DNA of 31,324 nt, from positions 1 through 31,324 of the forward strand of contig JAUJNC010000066.1 in NCBI GenBank assembly GCA_030446525.1. The letters are read 5' to 3'. A model generated the notes under the pieces. The model had not been told where the DNA came from. It saw only the letters and a list, made by a program, of their open reading frames with translations, and made no database searches. Origin of the DNA: Armatimonadaceae bacterium (lineage in GTDB: Bacteria; Armatimonadota; Armatimonadia; Armatimonadales; Armatimonadaceae). Of this stretch, positions 25,777 through 31,324 are shown piece after piece. A program made the position numbers and the translations under genes. Each line of letters opens with the position of its first letter. The first letter of the stretch is position 1.

Positions 25777-26691
25777 ATGCCCGGCCCAAAGAACCGCCTG
25801 CTGGAAGCGTTTAAGGAGAGCTACAACACCGTGGGCCTCGCCACGGCCGTCGCGATCTCCGCCGCAACGCTGAACCCCCTGCCCTTGCTCGCCGGGCTGG
25901 TAATCGAGGCTGCCTACCTACTCTTCGTGCCCGACTCCAAGTGGTACGACGCGCGGCTCTCGGAGCGGTACGACCGGGAGGTCGTCGACGCCGCCAAAAG
26001 CTGCAAGGGGAGGTCTTCCCCTCCCTCAGCCCCACCCTGCAAGCCCGCTTCTCGCGCCTGGAGGGAGTCCGCAACGCGATCGGCGGCCAGACGTTCGAGG
26101 GAAGCGCTGGTTCCGCGAGGTGCTGCGCAAGCTCGACTACCTGCTGGAGAAGTTCCTCCTCTTCGCGAGCAGGAGGTGCAGTTCCAGGGAGTACCTGCGC
26201 TCCGTGCTGGAGGAGGTTGAGGAGCCCAGGGTGGTGCCGCCGCCCGTCATCCACGAGGGCGCGAGGCGGCGTGGGCCCCGGCCCGCCCGCTGCCGCCCGA
26301 CGCCAGCGACAAGTGGGTGCGGCAGACGGTCGAGCGCGTGCTGGCGAGCTACGCGCGGGAAGTTGAGGAGATCGACGAACTGCTGAAGGACGACGAGAAT
26401 CTGCACAACCAGGCCGTCCTGGATAAGCGCAAAGAGGTCATCCAGCGCCGCTCGCTCTACGTCGGCCGCATCGGCGAAAGCCTCACGAACCTGCGGCACC
26501 AGCTCCACCTGATGGAAGACACCTTCGGCCTCATCAACGACGAGATCCGCGCCCGCTCCCCCGAGCAGGTCCTCGCGGACATCGAAGACGTCGTCTTCCA
26601 GACGGACAGCCTCACCGAGGCCCTGTTGGACGTCGCGCCGATGGAGGTCTTCCCCATCGAGCCCGGGTCGGAGCGGCTTTATGGGACGTAG
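25777..26691 (+). CDS. Uncharacterised membrane-associated coiled-coil protein of the ABC-OmpA locus (frameshifted)
   Basis: ATG 25777 follows AAGGAG. Residues ~20-50 form a hydrophobic hairpin (TVGLATAVAISAATLNPLPL, AGLVIEAAYLLFVP), likely one or two membrane passes. The remainder is long charged helices: VFPSLSPTLQARFSRLEGVR, LRKLDYLLEKFLLFAS, EYLRSVLEEVEEP, VERVLASYAREVEEIDELLK, ESLTNLRHQLHLMEDTFGLI and QVLADIEDVVFQTDSLTEAL. About three switches (~26000, ~26100, ~26280). It ends TAG 26689-26691. I do not recognise the family. The position directly after the ATPase suggests a cytoplasmic or inner-membrane partner of the transporter. Confidence 0.6.
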
Positions 26692-26711
26692 GCGGGAGGG
26701 CAGAGTGGAGA

Positions 26712-26792
26712 GGTTAGAGGTTAGAGGAGAGAAACTGGAAGTGGGTTGTCCCTTCCGTCTGCCCTCTAACCTCTCCCCTCTAACCTCTAACC
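26712..26792. repeat. Long inverted repeat built from GGTTAGA-type tandem units
   Basis: GGTTAGAGGTTAGAGG (26712-26727) and its exact complement (26777-26792) form a perfect 16-bp stem. Imperfect matching extends further on both sides, and another copy of the complement begins at 26761. Each arm is a tandem run of a 7-base unit. It fills the 132-bp gap between the two coiled-coil genes. A TACAAT (26806-26811) follows, 12 bases before the next ATG. Confidence 0.75.
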
Positions 26793-26823
26793 TTCCTCTT
26801 CCTTCTACAATCAAAACGAGATC

Positions 26824-27504
26824 ATGAGAATCGGAGACACGCTAAAGAAGGCGGCTGGGCTGTTCGTAGAGTTGCCTGAGGAGCCGGAGCCGGAGCCGAA
26901 GCTGGGGGACCTGCCGGACCTGAGCGCGCCGCTGGCGCCCGCGCCGCGACCGGCGGCGAAGACGGTCGAGCAGATCGTGCGCGACTCGCCGGGGCCGAAC
27001 CTCGATGAGATCACGATCCCGACGCAGCCCCAGGAGTCGCCTATGTCGCCCGACGGAACGATCAGCTTCCCGGCGATCTATTCGATGGCGAACCTCCCGT
27101 CGTCTCCTTTCACCGCCGAACAGGTATTGGAGCTCCTCAACTCGCTGCCCGCCGAACTCCCGATGGAGACGAAGCGCGCGACCCTGAAGGTCACCCTCTC
27201 CGCAATGGCGAAAACGCTCGGCGTCTCCCCGGAGACTGTGGTCGCCGACGCCTCCCGGAAGCTGGCCGCCCTCGCCGCCTACGCCCAGAGCTACACGGAC
27301 CAGGCGAACACCTACGTCCAGAAGGCCGAGATCGAGATTGCGGCGATGGAGCAGGAGATTCAAGCCCGCCGAGGCGGTATCGAAGCCGCCAAAGCGAAGC
27401 AGACCCAGATGGTCCAAGCCTGCAGCACCGAATCGGATCGGCTTGACGACGTGCTGGAGTTCTTCAGCTTGGACGTGCCCCCGTCCAAGCTCGCGCCGGG
27501 CTAG
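26824..27504 (+). CDS. Uncharacterised cytoplasmic coiled-coil protein of the ABC-OmpA locus
   Basis: An intact 226-aa protein. The N-terminal ~80 residues are Pro/Glu/Ala-rich (LPEEPEPEPKLGDLPDLSAP) and probably disordered. A compact helical block follows (SPFTAEQVLELLNSLPAELP, KRATLKVTLSAMAKTLGVSP), then a long coiled coil (DQANTYVQKAEIEIAAMEQE through ARRGGIEAAKAKQTQMVQ), ending VLEFFSLDVPPSKLAPG. No signal peptide or membrane helix. Family not recognised. It lacks a clear ribosome site; TACAAT 12 bases upstream hints at its own promoter and a very short leader. The coiled coil and position suggest it partners the preceding protein. Confidence 0.7.
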   Translation: MRIGDTLKKAAGLFVELPEEPEPEPKLGDLPDLSAPLAPAPRPAAKTVEQIVRDSPGPNLDEITIPTQPQESPMSPDGTISFPAIYSMANLPSSPFTAEQVLELLNSLPAELPMETKRATLKVTLSAMAKTLGVSPETVVADASRKLAALAAYAQSYTDQANTYVQKAEIEIAAMEQEIQARRGGIEAAKAKQTQMVQACSTESDRLDDVLEFFSLDVPPSKLAPG

Positions 27505-27586
27505 TTGCCCCCGCGCCCAGCCTCTCTTCCTCTGGCTATGCCCGAACGAAGCGCAGCAAAAGCGAGGAGTGGGGGACGCACTAGGA

Positions 27587-27592
27587 CATACT
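27587..27592 (+). promoter_or_regulatory. Leaderless-type -10 (CATACT) for the cyclophilin gene
   Basis: CATACT, then cccgtt, then ATG 27599: again six bases between -10 and start, with no ribosome-binding site. Match to TATAAT is 4 of 6, so on its own it is weak; the repeated spacing in this window supports it. The 94-bp gap before ATG 27599 contains no other feature. Confidence 0.4.
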
Positions 27593-27598
27593 CCCGTT

Positions 27599-28111
27599 AT
27601 GGCTCAACCGGAAGGCTCTGGCGTAGAAGTCGCCGTATTGCACACCAACCTGGGGCAGATCGTGCTCCGGTTCTTCGAGGACAAGGCGCCGCGACATGTT
27701 CAGGCGTTTAAGGAGCTCGCGCGCAAGGGGTTTTACGACGGCACGCGGTTCCACCGCGTCATCCCCGGCTTCATGGTTCAAGGGGGCGACCCGAACAGCA
27801 AGGACCCCGACCGGACCCGGCACGGCACAGGCGGGCCGGGCTACAAGCTCAAGGCGGAGTTCAACGACGTCAAGCACGACCGCGGCATCCTCAGCGCCGC
27901 GCGCTCGTCCGACCCCGACTCGGCGGGCAGCCAGTTCTTCCTGATGGTCGCCCGCTCGGCGCACCTGGACAACCAGTACACCGCCTACGGAGAGGTGATC
28001 GAAGGAATGGACGTCGTGGACAAGATCGTCGCCCTGCCGCGCGACGCCCGCGACAACCCCCGCGAGGATAACCCCGCGATCATCGAACGGGCGACGATCG
28101 AAACTCGTTAG
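27599..28111 (+). CDS. Peptidyl-prolyl cis-trans isomerase, cyclophilin type
   Basis: An intact 170-aa cyclophilin. VAVLHTNLGQIVLRFFEDKA starts the barrel. The catalytic Arg is in FYDGTRFHRVIPGFMVQGGD, followed by GTGGPGYKLKAEFND, GILSAARSSDPDSAGSQFF (the conserved QFF) and GEVIEGMDVVDKIVALP. It catalyses proline isomerisation during protein folding. There is no signal peptide, so it is cytoplasmic. An upstream in-frame extension to 27338 is antisense-like text overlapping the previous gene. The ATG follows a -10 hexamer by six bases. It ends with TAG and is convergent with fabH, separated by a large hairpin. Confidence 0.92.
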   Translation: MAQPEGSGVEVAVLHTNLGQIVLRFFEDKAPRHVQAFKELARKGFYDGTRFHRVIPGFMVQGGDPNSKDPDRTRHGTGGPGYKLKAEFNDVKHDRGILSAARSSDPDSAGSQFFLMVARSAHLDNQYTAYGEVIEGMDVVDKIVALPRDARDNPREDNPAIIERATIETR

Positions 28112-28114
28112 GGG

Positions 28115-28201
28115 GAGATTGAAGATTTTAGATTTGAGATTTTAGATTGGCGGAGAGGCTTTTCCTTAATCTCCAATCTCCAATCTAAAATCTACAATCT
28201 C
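28115..28201. repeat. AT-rich long inverted repeat between cyclophilin and fabH
   Basis: Arms 28115-28141 and 28175-28201 are inverted repeats over 27 bp with two mismatches, built from repeated GAGATT and TTTTAGATT units. It starts four bases after the cyclophilin stop and ends seven before the fabH stop, so it probably terminates both convergent transcripts. Its AT-rich composition contrasts with the surrounding GC-rich coding DNA. Confidence 0.8.
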
Positions 28202-28208
28202 CAATCCG

Positions 28209-29198
28209 CTACCACCGGATCAGGTTCGCGCCCCACACGAGGCCCGCGCCGAAGCCGACGGTCATGACGACCATCCCCTTCTCCAGCCGGCCTTCCTGCT
28301 CCGCCTCGTAAAGCGCGAGTGGGACGGAGCCGCCGCTGGTGTTGCCGTACTTCTGCACGTTGATGAACACCTTTTCCGGCGGACGCGAGAGGCGCTTTGC
28401 CGCGGAGTCGATGATCCGGAGGTTCGCCTGGTGGGGGACGAAGAGATCCACGTCGGCAGGCGTCATGCCCGCCTTCTCCAAGACCTTGTGGCAGGCGTCC
28501 CCCATCGCCTCGATGGCGAAACGGTAGACCTCTTGGCCGTTCATCGTAATGCAGCTGCTCTTCCCCGCCGACCACTCACGGCCGTAGGGGAAGCGGGATC
28601 CGCCCACCTCGATGCCGATGTGCCGCCCGCCGCTGCCGTCCGACATGAGGACCGTCTGCAGCACGCCCCGGTCCGTATTCTCCTCTCCTCGGAGCACCGT
28701 AGCGGCGGCGGCGTCCCCGAAGAGGATGCAGGTAGACCGGTCGTTCCAGTCGAGCTGGCGGCTTAGGCAGTCCACGCCGATCACGAGCGCGGTCCCGATG
28801 TCGCCGCACCGAATCATGGAGGTGGCGTTGGCCATCGCGTAGATGTAGCCCGCGCAGGCGGCGCTCACATCGAACGCGCCCACCGGTGGGATGCCCAGCG
28901 CGTCCTGCACGAAGCACGCGGTAGCGGGCCAGATATAGTCGCCGGAGACCGTAGCGCAGACCACCAGCTCGATCTCCTTGGGGTCGATGCCCGAACGATC
29001 GACGGCCTCCCGGGCCGCCGCCAAGGCCAGGTAGCCCGTACACTCTTCGGCCTCGTTGCAGACGCGCCGCTCCTGGATGCCCGTACGCTGGACGATCCAC
29101 GCGTCGTTCGTTTCGACCTTCTTCTCCAGGTCCGCGTTGGTCACGATCTTCACGGGCAGGGCGTGGCCCATGCCGTGGACGACGGCGCTGATGCTCAT
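28209..29198 (-). CDS. fabH: Beta-ketoacyl-ACP synthase III
   Basis: An intact 329-aa KAS III from ATG 29198, which overlaps the plsX stop (ATGA). The catalytic triad is visible: Cys in FDVSAACAGYIYAM, His in LFVPHQANLRIID and Asn in YGNTSGGSVPLALYEAE. NDAWIVQRTGIQERRV is the usual N-terminal signature and GFGAGLVWGANLIRW the C-terminus. It condenses a short acyl-CoA primer with malonyl-ACP to start fatty acid synthesis. It is the last gene of the DUF177-plsX-fabH operon, a common lipid-synthesis order. Confidence 0.97.
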   Translation of the reverse strand: MSISAVVHGMGHALPVKIVTNADLEKKVETNDAWIVQRTGIQERRVCNEAEECTGYLALAAAREAVDRSGIDPKEIELVVCATVSGDYIWPATACFVQDALGIPPVGAFDVSAACAGYIYAMANATSMIRCGDIGTALVIGVDCLSRQLDWNDRSTCILFGDAAAATVLRGEENTDRGVLQTVLMSDGSGGRHIGIEVGGSRFPYGREWSAGKSSCITMNGQEVYRFAIEAMGDACHKVLEKAGMTPADVDLFVPHQANLRIIDSAAKRLSRPPEKVFINVQKYGNTSGGSVPLALYEAEQEGRLEKGMVVMTVGFGAGLVWGANLIRW

Positions 29199-30184
29199 AG
29201 CCCCCCCTCCTCTTCCATCGACCGCCGGATCGTGCCGACCACGTCGTTGTCCAGGGCGGCCTGCGTCCGGAGCAGGGCGTTGGCGATGGCGCGGGCGTCG
29301 CTGCTCCCGTGGCAGATGACACAGAGGCCGTTCAGGCCAAGGAGAGGGGATCCGCCCACCTCCGCATAGTCGATTCGCTTTCGGATGGGCTGCATAACCT
29401 TCTTCACGGGCCAATACATCATACGCGCCGCGGGGTTCGTGGGAATCTGCTCGCGCACGAGCCCGATGATAAGTTCGGCCACCCCTTCGCTGGTTTTGAG
29501 GACCACGTTCCCAACGAAGGCGTCGCATACCACGACGTCCACCGGCTGCGAATACATCGTCTTCCCTTCGATGTTCCCTTTAAACCAGGTGTGGCCGGAG
29601 AGCAGGCTGTAGGCCTGCTTAGCGAAGGCGTTCCCCTTTCCCGCCTCCTCCCCGATGTTCAGCAGGTGGACCGTCGGGTCCTTGCGCCCCATAACCTTTT
29701 CGGCGTAGGCGCGGCCCATAAGGGCGAACTCCACCAGGTGCTCGGGGCCCGCGTCGGGACTCGCGCCCGCGTCGAGGAGCACGAATCCGCCGTGACGGTT
29801 CGGCAGCAGGCTCGCGATCGCCGGGCGGTGGACGCCCGGGAGCTGCCGCCACACAAGGAGCGCGGTCGCCGAAACCGCTCCGGTGTTGCCTGCCGAGACC
29901 AGCGCGAGCGCCTCGCCGTTCTTCACGAGCCGCGCGCCGACCATGAGGCTGGAGTCCTTCTTCGTTCGGTAGGCCTCGAGCGGCTTCTCGTCCATGCCGA
30001 CCGCTTGGCTGGCGGCACGGATCTCGATGTTGTTCGGGAGCGGGTTCGGAAGGAACGGATTCAGACGCTCCGGATCCCCGACCAGCAGGACGCGGCGCGT
30101 AAGCCGCGGGGCCGCGTACAGAGCGCCCTTGACGATCTCCTCCGGGGCATGGTCGCCACCCATCGCATCGAGCGCGATGCTCAA
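29195..30184 (-). CDS. plsX: Phosphate acyltransferase PlsX
   Basis: An intact 329-aa PlsX. The start is TTG 30184, within a TTGA overlap with the DUF177 stop; the longer open frame upstream is antisense-like. IALDAMGGDHAPEEIVKGAL is the PlsX N-terminal signature, followed by LVSAGNTGAVSATALL, ASLLPNRHGGFVLLDAGAS and VVVCDAFVGNVVLKTSEG. PlsX makes acyl-phosphate from acyl-ACP for PlsY, the first step of phospholipid synthesis. Overlaps on both sides imply tightly coupled translation with DUF177 and fabH. Confidence 0.97.
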   Translation of the reverse strand: MSIALDAMGGDHAPEEIVKGALYAAPRLTRRVLLVGDPERLNPFLPNPLPNNIEIRAASQAVGMDEKPLEAYRTKKDSSLMVGARLVKNGEALALVSAGNTGAVSATALLVWRQLPGVHRPAIASLLPNRHGGFVLLDAGASPDAGPEHLVEFALMGRAYAEKVMGRKDPTVHLLNIGEEAGKGNAFAKQAYSLLSGHTWFKGNIEGKTMYSQPVDVVVCDAFVGNVVLKTSEGVAELIIGLVREQIPTNPAARMMYWPVKKVMQPIRKRIDYAEVGGSPLLGLNGLCVICHGSSDARAIANALLRTQAALDNDVVGTIRRSMEEEGGL

Positions 30185-30720
30185 GGCTCGGGAGCCTCGA
30201 AGGGCAGGAGATTCGTGAGACCCTTGAATTCCGGGCGCCCCTCCGGCGCCCCCACTCCGTCTACGCCTCGCTCCTTCGCTTGCGGGCAAGGCCCTTCCCA
30301 CCCGTGCTCGCAAAGCGGCTGCACGGGCATGGCGAGCAGGAGGTCTTGGCGCAGGAGCGCCTCGACCATCAAGTGGTTCTCCTCGAACAACGGAAACGGC
30401 TCGTCCTCGACGACGCGCGCGAAATCTTGAGGGTTGAGCGAGCTGGGAATCCCCTCGACGGTGAACTGCTCGTCGAGATCGAACTCGACGTCCACCTCCA
30501 GCGGTCCGGTGCAGCGGGCACATTCCAACACGGCGCGCGTCGTGAACTTGCCCGTAATCAGGAGAAGATTGCCCGTGCTCACCGCTTCGAGATACCCCTC
30601 GACGGGCTTAATCAGGTCGACATCCTCCTCTTCGGGAAGCTCCGTCGAGATATCCACCTCCAGGGTGCGACCCGGGTGCTGGAGCACGTCGTTCAGGTCT
30701 AGGAGGTCGTCGCGTCTCAT
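30181..30720 (-). CDS. DUF177 / YceD-family protein
   Basis: An intact 179-aa protein from ATG 30720. The DUF177 core includes LLITGKFTTRAVLECARCTG with the conserved CxxC, the acidic VDVEFDLDEQF, and LMVEALLRQDLLLAMPVQPLC. A second Cys pair (LCEHGWEGPCPQA) completes a probable metal site. In many bacteria this gene precedes rpmF (ribosomal protein L32) and the plsX-fabH cluster, and is linked to 23S rRNA or ribosome biogenesis. Here rpmF is absent and plsX follows with a 4-base overlap. A 12-G run at 30747-30758 lies in its upstream region. Confidence 0.88.
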   Translation of the reverse strand: MRRDDLLDLNDVLQHPGRTLEVDISTELPEEEDVDLIKPVEGYLEAVSTGNLLLITGKFTTRAVLECARCTGPLEVDVEFDLDEQFTVEGIPSSLNPQDFARVVEDEPFPLFEENHLMVEALLRQDLLLAMPVQPLCEHGWEGPCPQAKERGVDGVGAPEGRPEFKGLTNLLPFEAPEP

Positions 30721-30773
30721 CGCTCCGGCGAGAAGGATACCCGCGTGGGGGGGGGGGGAGGGCGGTAGGAGAA

Positions 30774-30858
30774 GGCGTTGGGCGTTAGGCGTTAGGGCGG
30801 AAGAGGGAATCCTTAACCACTGTAGGGCAAAGGGCAAGCTACTCCAACGCCCAACGCC
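30774..30858. repeat. Inverted repeat of GGCGTTG/GCGTTAG units between divergent genes
   Basis: GGCGTTGGGCGTT (30774-30786) and its exact complement (30846-30858) form a 13-bp perfect stem. The left side continues as a tandem run (gttaggcgttagggc). It lies between divergent DUF177 and HIT genes, so it is not simply a terminator. Its right edge abuts the HIT -10 hexamer. A run of twelve G's lies nearby at 30747-30758. Confidence 0.65.
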
Positions 30859-30863
30859 ATAAT
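30858..30863 (+). promoter_or_regulatory. Leaderless-type -10 (CATAAT) for the HIT gene
   Basis: CATAAT, then cacccc, then ATG 30870: six bases from -10 to start, no ribosome-binding site. The first base of the hexamer is the last base of the inverted-repeat arm. Confidence 0.5.
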
Positions 30864-30869
30864 CACCCC

Positions 30870-31202
30870 ATGCCCTCCCTCTTCACGAGAATCATCAATC
30901 GCGAAATTCCGGCGGACATCGTGTACGAGGACGAGCACGTCGTCGCCTTCCGCGACATAGACCCTAAAGCCCCCGTGCACATCGTGATCATCCCCCGCGC
31001 CGAGATCCCGGGCCTCGCGGACCTCCCGGACGCCGGGGACCACACCCACCTCCTCAACGCCGCAAAGACGGTCGCTGAGCAGGAGGGTCTGACAAGCGGC
31101 TACCGGCTGGTCATCAACCAAGGAGAAGACGCGGGCCAGTCCGTGCCGCACCTGCACGCCCACCTCCTGGGCGGCCGCAAGCTGAGCTGGCCGCCGGGGT
31201 AG
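30870..31202 (+). CDS. HIT-family (HinT-like) nucleotide hydrolase
   Basis: An intact 110-aa histidine triad protein, normal HinT length. FTRIINREIPADIVYEDEHV is the N-terminal signature, AFRDIDPKAPVHIVIIPR the central strand pair, and SVPHLHAHLLGGRKLSWPPG carries the HxHxH catalytic triad and the family's C-terminus. HinT proteins hydrolyse AMP-lysine-type phosphoramidates and AMP-linked conjugates. That is noteworthy beside a lysyl-tRNA synthetase-like gene, although they are 10 kb apart and I claim no link. It ends with TAG 31200-31202, the last two bases of which begin the next inverted repeat. Confidence 0.95.
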   Translation: MPSLFTRIINREIPADIVYEDEHVVAFRDIDPKAPVHIVIIPRAEIPGLADLPDAGDHTHLLNAAKTVAEQEGLTSGYRLVINQGEDAGQSVPHLHAHLLGGRKLSWPPG

Positions 31203-31274
31203 GGATGATGCCTCATGATTGATGGGTGATGACTGAGAGATCCGGTCACCCATCAATCATGAGCCATCATCCCT
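31201..31274. repeat. Long inverted repeat at the HIT gene end
   Basis: Two 29-bp arms (31201-31229 and 31246-31274) pair with one mismatch around a 16-base loop. The arms contain repeated ATGATTGATG-like units. It starts inside the HIT stop codon and ends three bases before a possible GTG start. Likely a transcription barrier or 3'-end protector. Confidence 0.8.
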
Positions 31275-31276
31275 CC

Positions 31277-31324
31277 GTGCCCCACGCTGACACCCTCCCC
31301 ACCGGCCGGCCGATCGTCGGCGAG
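31277..31324 (+). CDS. Possible start of a further gene (cut by window end)
   Basis: GTG 31277 opens a frame of 16 codons to the window end (VPHADTLPTGRPIVGE) with coding-like composition, directly after the hairpin. Too short to identify, and no ribosome site is seen. Confidence 0.25.
   Translation, partial: MPHADTLPTGRPIVGE

Noticed and set aside
30747..30758. Run of twelve G's as a phase-variation switch
   Set aside because: It lies 27-38 bp upstream of the DUF177 start, outside coding sequence, and in this error-prone contig its length may not be reliable. One run is not evidence for phase variation.
23829..31274. CRISPR array or tandem-repeat locus
   Set aside because: The repeats are single inverted pairs at gene ends with no regular repeat-spacer spacing and no cas genes.
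1..31324. tRNA or rRNA genes, insertion sequences, integrases
   Set aside because: I looked for cloverleaf patterns, CCA-type tRNA ends, rRNA core strings and transposase or integrase motifs on both strands and found none I could support.

Overview
This is a GC-rich bacterial segment, by eye about 70% G+C. Its gene content fits a diderm, menaquinone-using heterotroph. The envelope evidence is an OmpA-type peptidoglycan-binding domain, a porin-like exported protein, a type IV pilus/type II secretion ATPase and an HtrA protease. Sugar oxidoreductase, phytanoyl-CoA dioxygenase and GH4 genes, together with leaderless-type promoters, make an Armatimonadota-like lineage my best guess. That placement is inference and has no marker-gene proof.

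Layout. 1-4.5 kb: the 3' end of an HtrA-like protease, then on the minus strand a Gfo/Idh oxidoreductase, a small protein, an HExxH-bearing protein, a HAD phosphatase and a small exported protein. 4.6-6.2 kb: divergent promoters, a short exported protein, and a cupin plus PhyH dioxygenase pair. 6.3-7.9 kb: an excisionase-type HTH fused to a GspE/PilB ATPase that lacks several canonical residues. 8.4-10.3 kb: a promoter, a terminator-ended structured leader or sRNA, then menG/ubiE and a polyprenyl diphosphate synthase (menaquinone). 10.4-16.4 kb: a DUF4118-PAS-SpoIIE phosphatase, a GH4 glycosidase, a glycerophosphodiesterase, an aldehyde dehydrogenase and an EamA transporter. 16.7-20.9 kb: a GGDEF/HD-GYP protein and a class I lysyl-tRNA synthetase-like protein with degenerate HIGH and KMSKS motifs.

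20.9-27.5 kb holds the most unusual locus. It has a porin-like protein; a membrane-anchored protein joining a solute-binding region to a C-terminal OmpA domain; a NitT/TauT-like permease; an ABC ATPase; and two uncharacterised coiled-coil proteins. I read it as an ABC system tied to the cell wall. 27.6-31.3 kb is housekeeping: a cyclophilin, fabH-plsX-DUF177 on the minus strand, and a HIT protein.

Two features recur across the window. Four genes have a -10 hexamer exactly six bases before the start codon, which is leaderless-type spacing. From 23.8 kb onward most gene boundaries carry a long inverted repeat, several built from short tandem units.

Caveat: many genes between 3 and 26.5 kb need one or more frame switches to read through, and two carry an in-frame TAG inside a conserved domain. 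Where the lost base can be inferred it is usually in a homopolymer and the flanking protein is well conserved, so sequencing or assembly error is likelier than decay. Such genes are given as CDS over their full reconstructed extent.
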